Positions 36,766 through 49,000 of a stretch of 64,000 nucleotides of DNA are shown one piece after another; position 1 is the stretch's first letter; each line of letters starts with the position of its first letter. The notes below the pieces were generated by a model that did not search any database, was not told where the DNA came from, and saw only the letters and a list, made by a program, of their open reading frames with translations. The position numbers and the translations under genes were made by a program. Source of the DNA: Sipunculus nudus (Eukaryota; Annelida; Sipuncula; Golfingiida; Sipunculidae); NCBI GenBank assembly GCA_026874595.1, contig CM049306.1:106841142-106905141 (forward strand). The letters are read 5' to 3'.

Positions 36766-37999
36766 TTTTAAGTGGAGAAACACATTCAAAGTGGTATTAT
36801 ATAGGGCTGAATCCACATATTAATACATATCTATATTCGCCACATCAATATGATTACCGAGACACTTTGCATGCTGTATTTTTGTACCAAGGAAATACAG
36901 TGACCCTTACAAATATAGATACAACTCTAAACTAAACTATAATCTGGACTATTTATAAGCTTAAGTTATTTTATATTCGCACCATATACCTTTAAGACTG
37001 TTATATATCATCACATTTACTGCCATATAAGTCCTATGATCGACTGGATATATATACATGTATATATATATAAATATAATCTGGTCTTTTTAAATTTTTT
37101 TTTTTTTGAAAAACTGTATCCACAGAGTAGTTACTGACAGAGAATGAGTAAACAAACCTGAATATATGCTGCTGATACCCAGTCCTTCTGGTATTTATAT
37201 TGAATATGTTCCTTTAAGCCAAAATATCATAATTCTGTCATTATCTCTGGAATGTTTCTAGTTTTCTAAAAGGATCTTCCAGGGCTCTGTAAAAGGCTGC
37301 ATAGCGGAGGGAGAGAGCACAGGTGCTGGGGCTACAAGTAGGCTTAGCTGATCATGCTGCATGCAATAATTCATTGAATGTGTGGTTAATAAAGAGGCCT
37401 AGTCACACAATACATGACTAGTATTAGTTGTGTTAATTTCGGTTTTATCTCCAGTCATTATAAAATTATTTGAACCATTATTTATTAGAATTGCTGTCAT
37501 TATTACCTATCAGGCAATCAGCTTACAGAAAATGGCCGGTCTCTGACGTCAGTACAGTAGCACATAACTTTCATTCTGCTAAAACAAGTCAGTAACAAGG
37601 GACCCACGGGTCATATCGCTCAGCTGAATTTTGGAAAATATTAGTAACTGCAAAATATTTTTATTTCTTTTGGTTTTTCATGTATATTATCATTAGAAAA
37701 GCTATGAGAAAATGGCCCTGCTAAAATGAAACTCTGTAAATTATAGAATAATGGACATGATCTACACCATTTAGTGATGCACCAAGGGAACAAATAGGCC
37801 TACAGTAAGTGTTATATAAAAGTAACATTTCATAAACAAATAATGTGTGAAGGTAATTAAGTTTTTAAAAGTTAAATATATGGCCATATGAGTTAAAAAC
37901 TAATCCCACAAAGTTTGACCAATATTCCTAATTTTAATACTAAGTTTATACACTTTATTTATTTTACATGGATTGTACAACTAGTTATAATAACTAATA

Positions 38000-38178
38000 C
38001 GAGGCACTCTCCATGGCACGGATGTTGGCACTCGGTAGTCGGTAAGGGTGGAGGACCTGGAGAAAACCACCTACCTTGGACGGGCCACTACAACCCATTC
38101 TCATTGCCACACCGGGAATCGAACCTTAGTCGCCAGCGGAGAAGGCCGAGCGTTTTACCACTCAGCTGTCCAGGTCCC
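38000..38178 (-). mobile_element. tRNA-derived SINE (minus strand)
   Basis: On the minus strand, GACAGCTGAGTGGTAAAACG (A-box region) and a perfect B-box GGTTCGATTCC (38125-38115) are followed by a body containing GTGGTTTTCTCCAGGTCC, a conserved-core type seen in metazoan SINEs. The plus-strand frame over it is spurious. Confidence 0.75.
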
Positions 38179-38541
38179 AAGTTAACAGTGTTATTCACAC
38201 CTAGGCCCTGCCAACTTTAAGAGATATGAATGAAATGCTACAAAGTATTTATATCTTCTTAAATCTTGTCAGTTAGCACTTACATTAGATCCTAATATTT
38301 TATCACATTTGAATATTAGGATTAAATTCCTGAAATTTGTTTCTTTAAAAAAATCAAAATTGTCCAAGTCTCATCAAAAAGGATTTATTTAACATTAAAA
38401 TTATAAGATTCATCTTGTTTATTAGTCTTGTGTATTGAAGAGGTGGGTGGGGGGAGAGGTCTCCGTTGTTACTGCTCGTTGCTGAAAAAAATGTTAATTT
38501 TAAGATTCATCTAGTTCATAGTACAGGTCTGTCAACAGAAT

Positions 38542-38559
38542 GGGGGGGGGGGGGGGGGG
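38542..38559 (+). repeat. Poly-G run of 18
   Basis: A G homopolymer within low-complexity DNA. Confidence 0.95.
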
Positions 38560-39359
38560 TTAGAGAAAAAGGCTCCCTGTGGTATGGTATTAACTGCAGA
38601 CAGCCTGATCAAGCTCAACTCAGTGGAGAGAGGGCTTGCCCTAGTGATGGGATTGCATAACATTATGCCAACAGCTTGGGGAGCATAGAGAGCTGCACTG
38701 AATGACCTACAGTGTCCAAAGTGGACTGCTTGACAATGTAAGGGAATACAACAAGAGCCTCCAAAAAAATTCAATAACTAGCCTAATTTTGCAGCTTTTA
38801 TTTTCAAATTTCAGATTTTAACAGATTAAATCCTTATGTGTACATGCTGTGAAAATTAAATCCACAGTACTTACAGGAAAAAAACGTGACATGGCCAAAG
38901 TTGGGCAAAATTTAAGGTACCAATTTTTTATTTTTGCTAATATTTTAAAAAAATTTAAAAGATTTTGATCTTATTTTGGGTATACAACTTAATTTTGATT
39001 AATTAAAGTTATATTACTGGAAAAAAGTCCTTAGTTTTAACATGTTTTGTGTTAAGTGATCAAATATCTTTCCTGATTTTTTACAAAATGCATTATGTTA
39101 TTTTATATAATACAGACCTAATTTCTGACATGAACATAGGAACTATATGGGAATAATTATGGCAAATATGAGGAAAAACAGATGAGTGGTTTTGATATTA
39201 GGCAGTCCTGAAGTGTGAAAATAGGTTTTTAATAAAAAATTGAGGTTTTTCCTTAATTTCTCGAAGGAACAAAGTCGCAAAGACCCAGTTTTCAGCTTGG
39301 TAGGAGATCTTGGGGACATCTAACATTATGCCGAATTTTGGATTCCTAGGTCTTACGGT

Positions 39360-39465
39360 TTCAAAACTTGCCACATCTACAGACGGACGGATGGACAGAT
39401 GGACCGACGACGGACAATTGACGTCGACTATAGCTCAGATGACTTATAGTCAGCTGAACTAAAAA
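39360..39465 (+). mobile_element. Right-hand terminus of TTTTTAG-ended repeat
   Basis: Read inverted, the end TTTTTAGTTCAGCTGACTA with CATCTGAGC and GACGTC-rich subterminal DNA mirrors the start at 28314. It is preceded by a GACGGACGGATGGACAG tract typical of the same family. Confidence 0.65.
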
Positions 39466-39902
39466 TACTTACTGTCAAAGAGAACTTTTTTTGTATAGTA
39501 TCATTAATGAACATTCCAAATAGTTTGCATTTATGAAGAGTTGGTAAATTAGAGTGACAGCTTTTCAACTGAAATATAAAGTAGTTATTTAAATTAACTA
39601 TTTCAATGAATTCTCCAGCTATGGAATGCCTCCAGCAATGTAATGAGATTGCCAGGGAAAGTTCTTGCCAACCGGGAGGTCAGAGACCGCAGGCCAATAT
39701 CCATTTTGATTCAATTCTCATTTATCGAATATGCTGACATCTGGGGACTTAAGAGGGAACTGTGTTATAATTTTCTTTACTCTCTATTACATTTAAAGTC
39801 TTTATTATGATCATCTTCAGGGACTGATATTATCATTAATTTTTGAAGTTGAAATTTAGTGTAGTTCTTTAGTTTCATACCCTTCCCATTATTTTTTTTT
39901 TT

Positions 39903-39916
39903 GGGGGGGGGGGGGG
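39903..39916 (+). repeat. Poly-G run of 14
   Basis: A G homopolymer after a T run. Confidence 0.9.
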
Positions 39917-42900
39917 CTAAATAAAATTCCTGGCATCAGTGAATTCACATTATCCATGTCCTTATCAAGACCTTTTACAATAGGTTTCCTCCTCCATGCA
40001 TAAAGTGTAGTGCTCAACAGGTGGTGCCATCACTATTGTTCAATGGATAAATCTAAACCTGAGAAACATGATCATTTTGAATTTGTAAATATAAGATTAT
40101 GCACATAGGCTGCCATCTAAACTACTGCATTTTTTTAGGCACATTTGTGACAGTTGCACTAGTCTTATTGATAAAGCTATGAAAAGGGTAGACACTCCCT
40201 TCAGCAAGCTGTCAGTTATCAATGTGAACTTTATTCCCAAAGCATGTCTTCATGTTTCCTTGTACATGGGAAAATAAAAATTTCAATGTTAGATTTTCCT
40301 TTGTATTACATTAAAAACAGGTCAGTTAAGAACTGAAGGTCTTGTAAGGTGAGGCTGACTCAACAGTAAACAAAACAGTCAAGAGGAATACAGCACAATG
40401 AAACAACACTAATCATCAAACTTTTTTTATTCAATGAAAAATTACATGCACAGAAACAGTTGTCCAAAATACAAAACAATATTTCACTGTACAATTATTT
40501 ACACCTGTATCAAAGTACCTGATGCACATCTGTAACAGGTGTAACACAGAAATGATGCACATCTCAAAGTGGTGTAATACGAACATTTAAACTGACGCAC
40601 ATCTGTATCAGATCACAATGAATTGATCTACATAGAATCTGATACACACCTGTAAACCTACTGCCAGGTAATTGCCCTGAGCCTGGGGCACACCAAGCAT
40701 CAAGGGCCTTGGTCAACTCTGATCAGCATATACCTGACACACATCATTAAAAATGACTACCTCGCTATGAAAATAAGAAGTATTTGAACACCATTTCTGT
40801 TGTAGAAACAATAACCTTTGTAGAAAACAATAACCTTTCCTATATATCTTATCAGTAATATCTGAGCCAACGCCGATATGGCCACATATCTTATTGCAAC
40901 GTGATGTTGATATGCAAAGCATGTTGTGAACACTGTACAATGAAATGATTTTCCCTGTCATGGTAAGTGCCATTAGATTAATGAGAAAAAGTAAACAGAA
41001 ATGACATGTACACGCAATGTTTGGTATTAACTGACCCCGTCCACGATTTATCAAATTCTACTTTCTACATGAATGACCATCAGTTTTTTCAGTTCAAAAT
41101 CATTCTTAAATGGGTATTTGTTCTTTAACAAATAACTACTTGATCAGGAGATCATCAAGATCTCAAAGTGCCACCTGGTGTTAATTTAGTGTAATGCAGG
41201 ACCCCTGAGGAAGGTTAATTCAATTGTGTACCATATTTTATAGACAGCTCAGTTGTACAGATAGATGGCAACAGTTGTAGTATACACAACTAACTTAAAC
41301 ATAATTCATGTTTTATATGAATATTAAACTAAGTATTTGAAAACAAAGAATGTATCAAATTTGATAATAACCATACTTCAATTCATCCCATTTATCAGTT
41401 GCATGTAGTATCGTTTAGATGTTTTGCATTATGATGTGAAACACAAGTATAAACCATGCTCTCATTATTTATAGGTGGATTTGTCAGGTGTAACATCGTC
41501 ATGTTTCTGATCTTTAATCTCACATTGATCAGAAATGGGTGAAAACACCTTCACACACAATGCAACTGTATACATTTCTAGGTTGTTTTAAATTATGCTG
41601 ACTGGGCACTCTTTCATCCATGAACTGATACTACATATCATTGATAAACATGATAGTATAGTTATTGAAGATATGATTAAATCTAAGCACCATTCATGAG
41701 ACAGGCATTTAACCAATACTACTTTTTTATTTGTACAAGTTATCAACCCAGCCATATGACTGTTCATCTCAATGACATCAATATTTGTTTGTTTGGTGTT
41801 ATAACGACTGTTTCATTACTTTGTCCAAGGGCACAGATTTAATCAAGATGATTCTGGGCCTTAATAAATCAAGCTTTGTTAACATAGGTATGGATACAGC
41901 AATGTGCAGCATGTGTGAACCACCTGTTCAACCAGATACCAGTTCACATAGATGTCTATGGATACTGCACTATCACATAACATATACTGCTTGTTGATTC
42001 TAAACAAACCCATCTCAGTGACAGGAATCCAAACTGCCTCGTGTAGAGATACAGCATCACAAACTGATCATCAAGATCTGGGTTTCTGGACACGGTGTAT
42101 TTGTATATATATGTTAACCTATAAATAGAGCACAGATAAAACCTGACCATATCTATTACATGAGTATCCATACTTTATGTGAACACAGCTTCACTGTTGT
42201 ATCTGTAATATTAACATCTGAATGGCTAACATCAAATTACAGGTGAGAGCACTGAATGGACCAACACGTAAATCTGACGAGTGTACATAGAAAATGGATA
42301 TGTAGCGCTGTGAACTCCTGCATCTGACTAGGAATTCTCAGCTGCACTACCGCTCTATACATATATAAACATCACAGTAACAACCAAACAAAATGAAATT
42401 AGCAACAGAAACAATAAATAATTCGCCTGATACAAATTAGTCAGGCCTACACATTTGTACTACTAAAGATAAAATACTGTTCATAACACTTGCACTAACT
42501 GATAAATACTGCCTTTTTTATGGTCTGTATTGGGACGTACTGCGAAAGAATACCAAATGTACGTAATAACAAAACAAATAACTTAATAGGAAACTAATAG
42601 TAATACATTTTTGAGATTAATATCAATTGGTACATATTCTTGATGGTCTTGGCTACCTCAAACCTAAAAAACAGAATTTCAAATATATGCAATTGATTCA
42701 AATAAAAATATGTTCTTAATATAAAGTTTCATACTGTCCTTTTCAAAAATAAATTCTTGCAGATAATGTAAAAATAAATATATCAATATTCCTTATTTTC
42801 CTTATTTTCAGTATTTTAAAGACTGAATATTTAATATACAAAACAGCAGTGAGTTGAGATAATTGCCTAAATAAAAAAAATCCTTGCATTAATTTTGTGT

Positions 42901-43759
42901 TAAAAATAAACTGATAAAAAATACAATAACATATCAAATCATTTGAATCCCTAAAATGTAATGGTAACCCAAATTCTCTTATATCTAATACAATGAGTTT
43001 CCAATATGCTGCTACATACCTAATAATCAATTTGGTAAAATTTTCTCTATAATTAAGGATTGTCATGTTAGATCATTTGGTCATGCAGTTTGCCTAATTT
43101 TACACTAAATCAGCCACCTCAGTTGAGCATCCTCGCATCACATTATTAGTACATTCGTGAGCGTTAACATTTATTGCTTCATTATGATCAGCTGATCTGT
43201 CCTTGAGAGCATGTACTTGAGATAGTACAATTTAAGTAATGGAGCCTATTACTGAGTACATGTTGAGTCAAGCATGTACATTACTCCCCTTTCTCTAAAT
43301 GTACTTCACATAAGCCCTGTTGTAATTCATGCTGCTAAAACTACATACAAACAGTATACTGGACACTGAACCTTTATTTACTTGACCCATAACTGTATTT
43401 ATAAATGGTCCCTGCTTAACTGCTATAAGCATATTACAAGATCATGGAAGTACAGAATCAGGTACATGAATGGCATTTACCTGATGCCTGTATTCTTTTA
43501 ATAGTTCCTGCTATTTTTACTAATTTTATTGATTTCAAAGCGGGTGTGGTGAGAGTGAAGCTTATATATCGGCATGTATAAATTAATACTGGAAGTTACT
43601 GTCATAATCATAATTATTACCGACATCACATCAGAAAACAATGATCAATTATGAGTCCCTCCTGCCTATGAATGGGAAAACTATACTGCGGCTCCACATT
43701 ACAAGTGCACGGCACATACTGATCTGGTGCTTGAATAGAAATAGGAGGTACATGAGAAG

Positions 43760-43925
43760 TCTTTTATAAGACATACCAATAGTGCACACTGAGTGGTGTT
43801 TGTAGTGTGTACATTGTTTTACAAGACATACCACTAGTGCACACTGAGTGGTGTTTGTAGTGTGTACATTGTTTTACAAGACATACCACTAGTGCACACT
43901 GAGTGGTGTTTGTAGTGTGTACAAT
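43760..43925 (+). repeat. Tandem repeat, 3 x 55 bp
   Basis: The block containing AGTGCACACTGAGTGGTGTT occurs with that last decamer at 43791, 43846 and 43901, a period of exactly 55 bp. Copies 2 and 3 are nearly identical. Confidence 0.95.
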
Positions 43926-44890
43926 GGGTCAAAGTACTGTGTGGATGATGAAACCTTTACTCATCATGACCTCAGGAAACTGTACCATAACATACTACAT
44001 GGTGAAGATTGACGTGTCTGTCAGTTTTTTTATACTTCTCTCAACCTAGGTGGTCATGTTTTCACTTGAGTCTGTTTATTTGTTTCTGTTGATTTGTTGG
44101 TCTGTAAGGATTCTGCAAAAGCTACTCTACTGATTTCTGTTAGTAGGTATTGCTTGGTGATAATTCAATTAATTTAGTTCAAGTTCTTAAGACTTCTTAA
44201 CAAACTTAAGACCAACATAACAAGATTTAAATGTACCCCAAAAATATTTTAAAAATTCTAGAGCTAACCTGAGAGCTAACATATTACAATTAAACTATAA
44301 AACTAGAAAATCAATGTGATTTTACTATCAACCAAATTTGATCCCGGGGCAATAACCTTACCCTGATTTGTTGAACTCTAAATCTAAATTTCCTATAAAC
44401 CTACTGAGTAAATTCATCTGCTTATTTGATGACAATGTGGCATATCTTGATAAAAGTACAGGTATTACAGGTGCTGTTTTACAGTTGTCTTTATGACATA
44501 ATGCATAAACAGTATAATACTGCACACAGAGAATGATTGTTGCCGTGATATCTGTGATAGCAGGTTGGTGTTAGTGTGTAATACATGTTACAGTGCCTTT
44601 GTTCCACACTGACAGCTTATTTATGGTGTCCCCAGGCATGGTTACAACAACACTTAAATAAAACAGTTCTGCAATAAAATGACCTCAGAAATTCTGATTG
44701 AAGATGGGACACATGTATGAGTTACTTTGTTAACCATGACATCACAATTGGTATTTGAGCCGGCTCCCAGACATATGTAAAAAAAGTTTTTTTTAAGCAG
44801 ACCCCTACAGATTATGATACCCTGCTTTGCACAGGTACTTTGCAGTGGTCACTTTAGCCCTGAAATTAAATGACTAGGTTGATATAAATT

Positions 44891-44896
44891 TTTATT
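44891..44896 (-). terminator. Candidate polyadenylation signal for the SLF2/SIMC1-like gene (proximal)
   Basis: AATAAA on the minus strand (TTTATT on plus) lies about 0.9 kb after the stop codon. Further AATAAA hexamers occur downstream, including one at 40431-40426, so the site actually used cannot be decided from sequence. Confidence 0.25.
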
Positions 44897-45809
44897 ATTT
44901 TCTCCTTTTAACATTTTAATGCTCACTTGATTTATGACATGCAGTCATTTAACATTTGACATTCATGATGAAAAATAAGGATATACTCCTCAACTTTTTG
45001 TTCAAATAAACTGAGCAGTGAAAGCAAATGTCAAAATAACAGTGTCTCCTTGTCTGGGTATGACGGTGACTCGGCCCAGTAATAACCATAAACATGTTTA
45101 TATCCAGAAACCATCCTGGTAACCATCAAGATAGCGATTCATTACTCATTATCAGATGTACAGGAAAATACTGAATAAAGGAACGGGCAAGAGATTAAAT
45201 CTCTGCTGAACCCACAGGTCCCACCAACTATCAAAGCCATATTGTCTTTATAACCAATACTGGGTACATCACCTCGCTGAATTTTGAGGGTAGTGGCTAT
45301 CACAATAATGCTGAATGCTACGTGAAAGATTATAACACTGCTGCTAAGCCCAGTGTATGGTAGGGCTGCATTAAACACTTGTTCTAAGCCTGTTGTATAG
45401 TAGGGCTGTGTCAGACACTGATTCTAAGCCTTGTGTATTGTAGGGATGTATTTAGTTAGAAGCCTGAACTAGAGCACTGAGATTAACAATTCAATAATAC
45501 TTCACCATAAGTATTCTTATGTCTGTGTGACTTGCGCGTCTTAGCTGCACAAGAAAGATGTAAACAGAAACCACAATCGACACAAAAATTCATCACGCCA
45601 AATCTGATACATATTTGTTTGTTTGTTAGCCATCATTTAACTGTCTTAATACCTTCCTACGAAAATGTCCAGCTACAAATCTATCTAATATGTACATATG
45701 GATGTAAAATATGAGACATGAAAAATAATGTTTGAAATGAAAATGGTCTATACTAGCTATAATGAGGTTGCAGCCAGCAACATGTGACGTGAAATGATGG
45801 AGTTGGATT

Positions 45810-46012
45810 TTAAGCTGAGATCAGGTCGCTCAGACAGTCCAGCCGTTTCAGGTAGTATTCCATGCCTTGGGAGATTTCACTGCACAGACTCGTCAGCCAT
45901 GTGCGTACTCGCTGTACCTGCTGCTTGATGCTGGATAACGTCTCCAGGTCTTCGGCGTTGAGACACCTGCTTGGGTTCTGGACTCGCTGGGGAATGGTCC
46001 GTGTCAGCCTGC
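45810..46012 (-). CDS. Terminal coding exon of the SLF2/SIMC1-like gene
   Basis: The acceptor TGTTCTTCCAG precedes 46012. The exon begins GC, completing the phase-1 codon of the large exon as GGC (Gly). It encodes RLTRTIPQRVQNPSRC and a long amphipathic helix (LETLSSIKQQVQRVRTWLTS), ending DCLSDLISA and a stop at 45812-45810. The exact phase match and consensus acceptor make this join secure. Confidence 0.88.
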
Positions 46013-49000
46013 CTGGAAGAACAAGCAGTACATACATTCATGGTATGCTGAAGAACTCCCTGAGTATGTGTTAACTGGTGACATTCATTAAACAAGGATT
46101 TATTGCCTCCATCAGGACAGTATGCGTTCATCCCCATTAGTGTTTGTTCACAAAATAACTCATGCAATCATGAACGGAATCTCATGAAATTTTTATGGCA
46201 TTTTGGGAATGGTCCATCAAAAAATCAATTATATTTTTGTGTGGATCCAGTACAAGATCAAGATGCAGGAAGGAATATCAACAAATATACAGTCACTTAT
46301 GCATGAATGAAGCTGGGAATATGGGTCTAATAAGTGAATGGAGCATCCCTGAATTGGTACTCTGACATGGTGGAGGCTTGCATTCCTTAGAATGCAGACT
46401 TTTTGTGAGATTGTTATATGGCAGGTTTAAGATGGGTAAATGTGAATACCATTTTGTTAAGACATTCCAACTGATGGTCACTGTTTCAACATTTCAGAAT
46501 AAGGAGGAGAGCACACAAAGGTATATACATGCTAATTTACAAGCTTGTGGCCGAAAGCACATTCAAACAAACCCTCAAACACGGATACGTAGCTTGGTTG
46601 TGGTTCAATGAAGTATCACCTGTTTACTAACCACTCAGAGAGTAAGCTGTATTGACTTTTTCATGTGTGTGTGATGAACAACAGACCACTAGTTCCTTTA
46701 CTGTCTACTTTCAGGTATCTAGGATGACACTTTACCATTTATTTAACATAGACATTTTAAAAGTGTGATATTTCCAAGTCATTCAAGTTTTCATTGTTAT
46801 GACAGGGTGCTTTTAGAATTAATAGTTAATACATGTTGTTTCTGATCCAGCCCACGAGTAACAGATCTCATATATCTGAACACATCGGTCAATATATAGC
46901 AGAATGATCATCATGTAGAACTATCAGTATGGTAATGGCCATATAGCTAGAACTGTAAAATATTGATGCTGATATTATGTTGTGTGTCAACTGTGGTCAG
47001 TGCTTATACAGTTGTCTTTATTTTAATGCTTTTCATTACAAGTATATTTTGATGTTACACTGTATATAGTTGTATACTTAATATATGAGAAGAAAAATAT
47101 AGGGTATTATCTGGGAAGTAAAAGTTTCACCCTCAGGGAAACAAAAGTTTTCACTCATGCCTCAATTTCTGCAGGGTTACCAGTATCCAAAAACTACTGA
47201 ACTGAATTGAAATGAAAAGGAAAATTCCATTTAGACCTGCAGTGGTTTTCACGTCAATGGACAGATCAAATAGAAATATTTTCCTGTTATTTAATACTTG
47301 TTGGAACTAAGGATATATGAATGAAAATTGTCAGGTACAAAGAAGGAAATATTAAATTATCTGAAGTCTTACCTTTAGCAACAATGATGTAGCTTTCTGT
47401 GACTTGACAGAGCAGCATGCAGAGCTCCTGACAGCTCTCCGCTGTATGCTCTCCTCCTGGCCCTCCTTCCTCGTTGTCATCAGCGTCTGGAGTCGGAGGC
47501 GGCGTTAATGAGCTCTGTACAGGCTGGCGAGTGAAGTAACAGTTTATAATATCCGACAGGGAAACCTCACCACTCAGACAGCTGTAAGTCACACCAGAGC
47601 AATAGTCTTCAAGAACACGTTGAGCCAATCTGAACCTGACTAAGGCAGACACTGTGGTGTCAAAGAGCACCTTTCTGTGATGTAGGTTAGGTATGTTACG
47701 GAATATTAATGACAGTTCCTTTGCCAGCCTCCTGGCTGAGTCATCCGGAGCAGCGCTGGTGGACACTGCCAGATCTAACATCGTCTGGAGGTGGGGTAGG
47801 AGCTTTGGTTTTTCAACCACTTTCTTTGTGCCATCAGGCAAGGCTAGATGTAGATCATGCATAAGACCTGAGCTATCATCCATTTCACCAGAATTCAAAC
47901 AGCTAGAAAGCCAGGATACAATCTGATTAGTTCTGTTGAAGTACCTATCTGCACGCAGCCACCTGGCAGCTTGGGACTGAAAAACTTGCCGTTGAGAAGC
48001 CAAAGATTGTTTTAGTAGGTCCTCTTGAAGTAATGTCACCATGTAATGCACAGCAAGCAAACAAGGGATACGGTGAGATCCCGGCTTTAATGCACGGTCA
48101 ATAGTACATTCTAGGTCAGACCAACGAAATGGCAGTTCCGTCGTTGTTGGATGGACCTTGAGCACATGAAGCAAAGTGGAGTGAGCCTGCACTGCCACTT
48201 GTACATTAGAAGTCTTTAACAAAATATCATGAAGCACACGCCCTAACAAGGAAGCCGGCGGCCGACAAAGGGCTGTGGTATAGTTACTGAGCAAAGTCAG
48301 ACTTTGAAGATGAAACATATCTCCATCTTCTGAAAACAGTTCCACTGAGGTTGTCTGCATATAACTGAACTCTTCATGGTCCAGGGTGTTCAGCGTCCCT
48401 TCCTTGTCTCGTGGAGATTCAAGAACAGACCGAAGAATGGGGCGGAAACCACAGTCAGAACATGTACTCATATCCCTGCCTGTATCACTAACACTGTCAC
48501 TACTGGAAGGAATGGTCAGCAGTTTATTTTTGGTCCTTGAGCGAGGGATTCTATAGCTCCCATGGCTGCCTTTAGAATGCACACGTTCCTTACTTCTACT
48601 CAAGCTAGATTTGATTTTTTCTGAAGGCTTAACAAGGATATCTGTGAAGTGTCTGTGACGCTTTGATACTGCCGCTGTACTTGAAACTGTGCTGGATGTC
48701 TTTCCGAAAGATGGTGGACAGCTCTTTCTCTGAAATACGATCTTGGCAGGCGCAGCCTTGCGGTCTGATTCTAACCCAGTGAACTCATCACACAAATCAG
48801 GCAGTTCATCTGAGTCAGTCACCACAACACTAGGTAGCCCTCGTGCACTACTGTTCAGTTTGAGTACCTTTGACTTAGTTTTGGGGACACTTTCTGATAA
48901 TTCCGGAGAGCACACTCTGCCAACAGAATGTAACGGCGGTGACAATCTACTGTCCGATTTTCCCGATTCCCCTTGCCTACTGACACTTGATGGCTTTCTT

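Larger units (their letters stand above)
40426..45809 (-). other. Possible long 3-prime UTR or gene-poor DNA after the SLF2/SIMC1-like gene
   Basis: This stretch lacks recognisable transposons and holds no supportable ORF. It contains several minus-strand AATAAA hexamers, the last at 40431-40426 directly before the next repeat-rich block, which fits a long UTR with alternative ends. The only clear repeat in it is the 55-bp tandem at 43760-43925. The UTR reading is inference. Confidence 0.3.
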
